11,057 nucleotides of DNA from Candidatus Cloacimonadota bacterium. GTDB taxonomy: Bacteria > Cloacimonadota > Cloacimonadia > Cloacimonadales > TCS61. The notes under the pieces were generated by a model. That model had not been told where the DNA came from and ran no database searches. It saw only the letters and a list, made by a program, of their open reading frames with translations. The stretch covers positions 1-11,057 of the forward strand of contig JACNIV010000336.1 of the NCBI GenBank assembly GCA_014382915.1. Reading direction: 5' to 3'. A program made the position numbers and the translations under genes. This document shows positions 6,960 to 11,057 of the stretch, one piece after another. Each line of letters starts with the position of its first letter. Positions within the stretch are counted from its first letter, which is position 1.

Positions 6960-6990
6960 ATAAAAATCTCCGGGTGCATTTTAATGTCAA
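6960..6990 (-). promoter_or_regulatory. Candidate promoter for the minus-strand operon
   Basis: On the minus strand, a perfect TTGACA (6990-6985) is followed after 19 bases by TTTTAT (6965-6960). The -35 box is ideal; the -10 box is weak and the spacer is long. It lies directly upstream of the small-protein ribosome binding site. The rest of the gap between this operon and the plus-strand genes (about 6991-7140) is AT-rich and shows nothing else I can support. Confidence 0.4.
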
Positions 6991-7144
6991 ATATTTTTTT
7001 GTTTAGAAGTCACTTTTTTTTTCCAACAAAATATTGGTAATCATAACTTACTGTATAATAAGAAGTTAATGTAGAGAGTGTTTTACGTTTCAAGGTTGGA
7101 TTTAAAAAACTTTGTTCTTTAATTAAGTGCGAAATAAACACAAA

Positions 7145-7172
7145 TTTAATAAAATCATTTACCTGTTATAAT
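7145..7172 (+). promoter_or_regulatory. Candidate promoter for the peptide/GNAT unit
   Basis: A perfect TATAAT at 7167-7172 has a poor -35 match, TTTAAT at 7145-7150, 16 bases upstream. A start near 7179 would give a leader of roughly 20 bases before the 22-codon gene at 7202. Confidence 0.5.
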
Positions 7173-7201
7173 CAATTCTAAAATTTGTTTGAGGTGATTT
7201 A

Positions 7202-7270
7202 ATGGATTTAATAACGATTTTTTTTATCGCTCTTGGATTGACAAAGACAGTTGGCAAAAAAGGAGATTAA
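7202..7270 (+). CDS. 22-residue hydrophobic peptide abutting the GNAT gene
   Basis: ATG at 7202 is preceded by GAGGTGA (7191-7197), a strong ribosome binding site. The product begins MDLITIFFIALGL, a short apolar segment, followed by a basic tail TKTVGKKGD. Its TAA stop touches the ATG of the GNAT gene, in the same frame, and its last codons (AAAAAAGGAGAT) supply the GNAT ribosome binding site. The layout suggests translational coupling or a leader peptide; a small membrane-associated peptide is also possible. No known family is recognised. A chance open frame cannot be excluded, but it has its own well-placed ribosome binding site and lies just downstream of a TATAAT box. Confidence 0.5.
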   Translation: MDLITIFFIALGLTKTVGKKGD

Positions 7271-8011
7271 ATGAATTATAAATCAGTAACAACAAACGAA
7301 AGACGAGACCTTATTAAAGCTGGTGATAATATCGTTGAAGCTGTCTGGCCGGAGTTCATGCTGAATGATGCTGTGGCAAACAAATATTTCTTTCAACTAT
7401 ACACAGATTTCCCGGAATTCCAATATTGGCTTTTAGACGGTGAAGAAATTGTTGGGATCGGTAATTCAATTCCTTTAAAGTGGAATGAAAAGCTGGAAAA
7501 TCTTCCAGACATAGGCTGGGATTGGGCTCTGGAAAAAGGATTTAAGGACAAACAAAATAATTTTAAAGCAAATCTGCTTTGTGCTCTTTCTATCACAGTA
7601 AATCCAAAATATCAGGGGAAAGGTATCAGCACGGAAATGATAAGATCAATGGTTCAAATCGGGAAAAAGAACAACCTTGAAACTTTAATAATTCCTGTCC
7701 GCCCAACATTGAAGAAAGATTATCCATTAATTGATATGAAGCAATACATAACATGGAAGAGGGAAGATGGACAGCTTTTTGACCCTTGGCTTCGAGTTCA
7801 CGAGAAAATAGGTGGAAAGATCATTAAAGTATGTTCAGAAGCAATGAAAATTTCAGGAACAATTTCCGATTGGCAAAACTGGACAGGAATGCACTTTCCC
7901 GAGAGTGGAAAGCATATTATTCAAGGGGCTTTGAATCCTGTTGGAATTAATGTTGAAAAAAATATGGGAATTTACATCGAACCGAATGTATGGGTGGAAC
8001 ATAAATTGTAA
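7271..8011 (+). CDS. GNAT-family acetyltransferase
   Basis: The product has 246 residues. GNAT enzymes move an acetyl group from acetyl-CoA to an amine. The core is visible as a beta strand and pyrophosphate loop ALSITVNPKYQGKGIS (residues 105-120), with Q115-G-K-G118 matching the Q/R-x-x-G-x-G/A motif except that the last position is Ser120. Residues 50-70 (YWLLDGEEIVGIGNSIPL) form the preceding strands. The C-terminal 100 residues, with WKREDGQLFDPWLRVHEKIGG (162-182), extend beyond a minimal GNAT domain and may cover the substrate site. GGAG lies about 8 bases before the ATG, within the end of the 22-codon gene. The substrate is unknown. The gene is divergent from the aminomutase operon; AblB-type acetylation of beta-lysine is imaginable but nothing in the sequence singles it out. 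Confidence 0.8.
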   Translation: MNYKSVTTNERRDLIKAGDNIVEAVWPEFMLNDAVANKYFFQLYTDFPEFQYWLLDGEEIVGIGNSIPLKWNEKLENLPDIGWDWALEKGFKDKQNNFKANLLCALSITVNPKYQGKGISTEMIRSMVQIGKKNNLETLIIPVRPTLKKDYPLIDMKQYITWKREDGQLFDPWLRVHEKIGGKIIKVCSEAMKISGTISDWQNWTGMHFPESGKHIIQGALNPVGINVEKNMGIYIEPNVWVEHKL

Positions 8012-8025
8012 GTAGCGAACAAAAC

Positions 8026-8156
8026 GAACAAATCAAAACTTTTGTTCTTGTTCACAAGTTGAACTTGTGAACACAATTGAATAGGAAGTTATACTTCCAA
8101 GCGATAATAAGTAAAACTTAATGCTCAAGTGCGTTTACAAGTGCAACTTGTAAACG
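8026..8156. repeat. Palindrome cluster with AAGT-N3-ACTT cores
   Basis: The 211-base gap between the two GNAT genes holds five inverted repeats. First, GAACAAA (8026-8032) pairs with TTTGTTC (8041-8047). Then come four with a shared core: TGTTCACAAGT (8049-8059)/ACTTGTGAACA (8063-8073), loop TGA; GGAAGT (8084-8089)/ACTTCC (8093-8098), loop TAT; TAAGT (8108-8112)/ACTTA (8116-8120), loop AAA; CGTTTACAAGT (8132-8142)/ACTTGTAAACG (8146-8156), loop GCA. Core centres are 30, 23 and 30 bases apart. The region has no coding potential. It could act as transcription end, mRNA stabiliser or binding-site cluster. Confidence 0.75.
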
Positions 8157-8181
8157 AGGGAAACGAATGGAAAAATTAAAA

Positions 8182-8199
8182 AGTCAGTGTTAGTCAGTG
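8182..8199. repeat. 8-bp direct repeat, 10-bp period
   Basis: AGTCAGTG occurs at 8182-8189 and 8192-8199, one helical turn apart and about 24 bases before the second GNAT gene. It could be an operator or part of a dispersed intergenic repeat with GTCAGTG/TCAGTGG words. Confidence 0.35.
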
Positions 8200-8222
8200 G
8201 CTGATAACTAAAAAGGAAAATA

Positions 8223-8660
8223 ATGATACTTCAAACAAAAAGAGTGAAAGTAAGAAAACCGGATAAAATAGATATCGAAATGTATTTCAAACTCTGGAAT
8301 TCACCGGAAGTGATGCAAAAAGTAGGTTTCCCGCAAGGTTTGAAAATTTCAAAAGAAAAAATTTCCGAGCAAATCAAAAATCAGGATAAAACCGAATATG
8401 ATAAAACCCTGGTTGTTGTTGAAAAATCCAGCGATGAAGCAATTGGAGAATGCAAACTTGGCTTTCCGAACAAAGAAGGAATTTCCATAACTGATATAAA
8501 GCTTCTTCCAGAATTCCGGGGAAATGATTACGGAAAGGAGATCAAGAATGCACTCTGCTTGTATCTTTTCAGCAGAACTAACTGCAAGATAGTTGAAGCT
8601 TCTCCAAATGTGAATAATCTTGCTTCAATAAGAATGCAGGGAGCTTGTGAAAGGTTTTAA
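8223..8660 (+). pseudogene. GNAT-family acetyltransferase, probably C-terminally truncated
   Basis: AAGGA (8213-8217) precedes the ATG at 8223. The 145-residue product starts like RimJ/RimL-type GNATs (ILQTKRVKVRKPDKIDIEMY). It carries the acetyl-CoA region ITDIKLLPEFRGNDYGKEIK (residues 89-108) and the following helix and strand VEASPNVNNLASIRMQGAC (124-142). In this family the Asn-rich strand is normally followed by 25-40 further residues forming the last strands. Here the frame closes after only ERF, exactly where a different gene begins in another frame. The missing C-terminus would remove part of the substrate site, so activity is doubtful. It overlaps the aminopeptidase frame by 14 bases. 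A natural short GNAT is the alternative. Confidence 0.65.
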
Positions 8661-9882
8661 CGCAAAGGGATTAAAGGCGATCTTGAACGATGCAATATCC
8701 ACAAGTGCTAATAGACAATATGGTTATGATCATCGCTTTGATAAAGCACTCTATTTCGATGAAGATTTCATTAATAGAATGCTTGCTCATCAAGAGGAAG
8801 TTATGGAAGCCTGCTTCGATCACCTGGTTAAATTCTCCGGTCCGATATTCTTTAATAAATTCGGTGAAAAACCATTCAAACCTGTTCAGAAGAAAACGTG
8901 TCTGAAGCTTTCTAGAGAACAACAGAAATTGAACCAGTTCTATAGTGTTTCTATGAATAAATTGCATCAGAAATATATGCCCAGAACGGAGACGAGTTTT
9001 TCGATTATCGGATTTCCGGTTCCAGATATTGGAAAGCAATTTGAAGCTATTTTTGATGATACACTCGCACTTAATATGATCGACACCGAACATCATGAGC
9101 AGATCCAGCAATTTATTATTGATGAACTCGATAAAGCGGATTTTGTGCATGTGAAAGGGAAAAGCGGAAATAAAACTGACATTATGGTAAAGATGCAAAA
9201 ACTTGTGGATCCTTTCAAACACACCAATTTTGAAAATTGCGGGGCAGATGTAAACATCCCAGTCGGTGAGGTATTCACTTCTCCATCTTTAAAGTCTACA
9301 AATGGTGTACTGCATGTGAAGGAAACATATCTTAAAAGTATGCGGTTTGAAAACTTAAAGATCACTTTTGAAGACGGTTATGTTAAAGAATATTCATGCA
9401 GCAATTTTAATGATGAAGAAGATAATAAAAGTTATATTCAGGAAAATATCCTGTTCCCACACGAAACACTTCCACTTGGCGAATTTGCAATTGGAACAAA
9501 TACAATGGCGCACGTAATGTCGAAGAAATATAATATTCTTCCCATAATGCCGGTTCTTATTGTTGAGAAAATGGGACCGCATTTCGCCATTGGTGATACC
9601 TGTTTCAGTTGGGAAGAAGATTTCGCAGTTTTCAATCCGATCGATGGGAAAGAGATATCTGCCAGAGAAAATGAGCAAAGCGCAATGCGTAAAACTGATA
9701 TTCAGAAGGCTTATACAAACTGTCATACCGATATTACTCTACCATACGAAGACCTTGATTTCATTACAGCAATTACTTCAGAAGGAGAGAAGATCGATAT
9801 TATTAGAAATGGTAGATTTGTGATTCCCGGGACAGGAGAATTGAATGATCCTTTAAATAATTTTCAGATTGATAATCAATAA
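8647..9882 (+). CDS. M29-like metallo-aminopeptidase (AmpS/aminopeptidase T type), N-terminus probably missing
   Basis: The annotated start GTG gives 411 residues. The frame opens only at about 8632, so nothing longer is possible. M29 aminopeptidases remove N-terminal residues using two metal ions. Matches to the family: IPVGEVFTSP (204-213, ligand E208), LGEFAIGTN (277-285, E279), EKMGPHFAIGDTC (307-319, H312) and NCHTDITLPYEDL (358-370, the H360-x-D362 pair). The position of the AmpS active-site Tyr355 is C319. The first metal motif lies about 45 residues closer to the N-terminus than in S. aureus AmpS. The first residues (GFNAKGLKAILND) read like the middle of a domain, and the start overlaps the truncated GNAT, so the gene is probably 5'-truncated. 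AGGGAG lies only 3 bases before the GTG. C-terminal catalytic residues are intact. Confidence 0.75.
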   Translation: MKGFNAKGLKAILNDAISTSANRQYGYDHRFDKALYFDEDFINRMLAHQEEVMEACFDHLVKFSGPIFFNKFGEKPFKPVQKKTCLKLSREQQKLNQFYSVSMNKLHQKYMPRTETSFSIIGFPVPDIGKQFEAIFDDTLALNMIDTEHHEQIQQFIIDELDKADFVHVKGKSGNKTDIMVKMQKLVDPFKHTNFENCGADVNIPVGEVFTSPSLKSTNGVLHVKETYLKSMRFENLKITFEDGYVKEYSCSNFNDEEDNKSYIQENILFPHETLPLGEFAIGTNTMAHVMSKKYNILPIMPVLIVEKMGPHFAIGDTCFSWEEDFAVFNPIDGKEISARENEQSAMRKTDIQKAYTNCHTDITLPYEDLDFITAITSEGEKIDIIRNGRFVIPGTGELNDPLNNFQIDNQ

Positions 9883-9885
9883 GTC

Positions 9886-9933
9886 TTGACATTTGATTTG
9901 AAATTTTTTTTAAGTAAAACATTATTTTATAAT
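9886..9933 (+). promoter_or_regulatory. Promoter region of the PEGA lipoprotein gene
   Basis: TTGACA at 9886-9891 is followed after 17 bases by TTTAAG (9909-9914), a fair sigma-70-type pair. A perfect TATAAT at 9928-9933 has only a T-run at its -35 position. Either could start transcription; TTGACA and TATAAT are 36 bases apart and cannot form one promoter. The gene therefore probably has its own promoter, separate from the aminopeptidase that stops at 9882. Confidence 0.5.
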
Positions 9934-9949
9934 AAAAAAGGAGGTATTT

Positions 9950-11057
9950 ATGAAAATCGGAAAATTATTAATTGTTTTGATGTTTATCGGAACAATGTTT
10001 TTCCTGAGTAGTTGCGAAGAAACCACAGAACCGGAAGAATCCGCAACATTAATTGTCGATAGCACACCGCAGGGTGCGACGATCATTCTGGATGGTGAAC
10101 CGGTAAGAGCGGTTACTCCGGCAACCCTGGAGATCGAACCGGGTTATCATGAATTGAGATTGGAACTCGAAGATTATTATTATTATTATGAGACATTTAA
10201 TGTAAGTGATGGAGCTATCTACGAAATTAATGCTTTGATGAATGATTATGAGACATATGCTGGTTTAATCTTGGATACGTGTCCAATGGGTGCGTATGTT
10301 TACCTGAACGGAACAAATTTAGATATAACAACACCCTGTTATATCAGTGAATCTTCTGGAATTATCGGACCTGGAAATCACAATATTCGTCTTTATTTAC
10401 AGGGTTATAACGAAATAAATGTAGATTTCTTATATGAACAGGGATATTTGCATGTATTAAGTGAAGCCTTTACACTACCAGTGCCACCCTACCCGGTGTT
10501 CAATATCTCTCAACCGCTTAATGGACAAACCTTTACCGATAATGTGATCAGCCTTCAAGCTTCTGTAGAATTGAGTAATGGTTCATCTTATACAGGCAAT
10601 TATGCTATTTTGACTTTGAATGGTAATGATTATGTAGTATCTGTAAATGGAGGTGCTATTTATCATACACTATCCATTATATACGGAGATAATACAATTA
10701 GCTTAAGAGCCAACAGCCCGGATGGTAATACTGGTGTAAGTGATATTATCACTGTTTACGGAAATTTTGACGCACCTGAGATAGAAGTGGTACTCACTTG
10801 GAACACTCCCACCTCAGACATTGACCTGCATGCCTGGAATCCTTTTGGAGAACATTGTTATTATTCGAATATGGTCATCTCAGATGGTTCGCTCGATATT
10901 GATGATGTAGATGGATGGGGCCCGGAAACATTTGCTGTACAAACTGCCAACGTAGGTATTTATGAAATCCAGATAAATTGCTACTCACTACATTTGGATG
11001 AATTCTCTGACGCTACTGTACAGGTTTTTTTCGACGGAGTATTAGAAGATACTTTCG
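9950..11057 (+). CDS. Surface lipoprotein with two PEGA domains and a YfaP/DUF2135 domain (3' end outside window)
   Basis: AGGAGGT (9939-9945) precedes the ATG at 9950; the frame is open to the window end (369 codons). Residues 1-22 form a lipoprotein signal ending in the lipobox LSSC, so Cys22 would be lipidated. A Glu/Thr/Pro linker follows. PEGA-like domain 1 covers about 33-95 (DSTPQGATIILDGE, then TPATLEIEPGYHELRL). PEGA-like domain 2 covers about 104-155 (DTCPMGAYVYLNG, then GPGNHNIRLYLQGY). An Ig-like stretch spans about 180-275. From about 279 a YfaP/DUF2135 domain is visible: LTWNTPTSDIDLHAWNPFGE, then DVDGWGPETFAV. These domains are typical of cell-surface or periplasmic proteins that bind wall or protein partners; no enzymatic motif is seen. 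Five tyrosines in a row (76-80) are encoded by five TAT codons (10175-10189), where slippage could change length. Confidence 0.85.
   Translation, partial: MKIGKLLIVLMFIGTMFFLSSCEETTEPEESATLIVDSTPQGATIILDGEPVRAVTPATLEIEPGYHELRLELEDYYYYYETFNVSDGAIYEINALMNDYETYAGLILDTCPMGAYVYLNGTNLDITTPCYISESSGIIGPGNHNIRLYLQGYNEINVDFLYEQGYLHVLSEAFTLPVPPYPVFNISQPLNGQTFTDNVISLQASVELSNGSSYTGNYAILTLNGNDYVVSVNGGAIYHTLSIIYGDNTISLRANSPDGNTGVSDIITVYGNFDAPEIEVVLTWNTPTSDIDLHAWNPFGEHCYYSNMVISDGSLDIDDVDGWGPETFAVQTANVGIYEIQINCYSLHLDEFSDATVQVFFDGVLEDTF

Noticed and set aside
8671..9222. 183-codon minus-strand frame
   Set aside because: It is antisense to the M29 aminopeptidase, whose motifs are unmistakable; no independent support.
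9886..9933. A single promoter formed by TTGACA and TATAAT
   Set aside because: The boxes are 36 bases apart, twice the workable spacing; they are reported as two alternatives.

Overview
The window is AT-rich, gene-dense bacterial chromosome with Shine-Dalgarno-led genes. The gene content fits a Gram-negative anaerobe of the FCB / Cloacimonadota type: a DUF5916 outer-membrane-like protein, a PEGA/YfaP lipoprotein, and a lysine 2,3-aminomutase paired with a Ddl-like ATP-grasp enzyme. That placement rests on gene families and style only. No rRNA, tRNA, CRISPR array or complete insertion sequence was seen.

Layout. (1) 1-1713: 3' part of an ABC exporter half-transporter. (2) 1714-2051: a gene-free stretch with a triple 9-bp repeat, a REP-like hairpin and the first copy of a structured repeat module. 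(3) 2052-4106: a secreted DUF5916 protein with an N-terminal CBM9-like domain. (4) 4108-4264: the second copy of the module, in the same orientation, so the DUF5916 gene is bracketed by direct repeats. It is followed by a 50-residue, very basic small protein and three short hairpins. (5) 6934-4544, minus strand: a probable operon of a 49-residue small protein, an ATP-grasp ligase and a KamA-type radical SAM aminomutase. The last two are one base apart. (6) 7145-8011, plus strand: a promoter, a 22-codon peptide gene abutting a GNAT gene (TAA-ATG), then a cluster of palindromes sharing an AAGT-N3-ACTT core. (7) 8223-9882: a GNAT gene that seems to lose its C-terminus where an M29 aminopeptidase, apparently missing its N-terminus, begins. 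(8) 9950-end: a lipoprotein with two PEGA domains and a YfaP/DUF2135 domain, cut by the window end.

How it may work together. The clearest functional unit is the minus-strand operon. KamA keeps both aspartates that bind the lysine side chain, so it is predicted to make beta-lysine. The coupled Ddl-like ATP-grasp enzyme could join that or another amino acid to a partner; the product is unknown. The intergenic DNA is unusually rich in palindromes. The two repeat modules differ by a compensated base pair in one stem, which suggests that the folded form is what is maintained.
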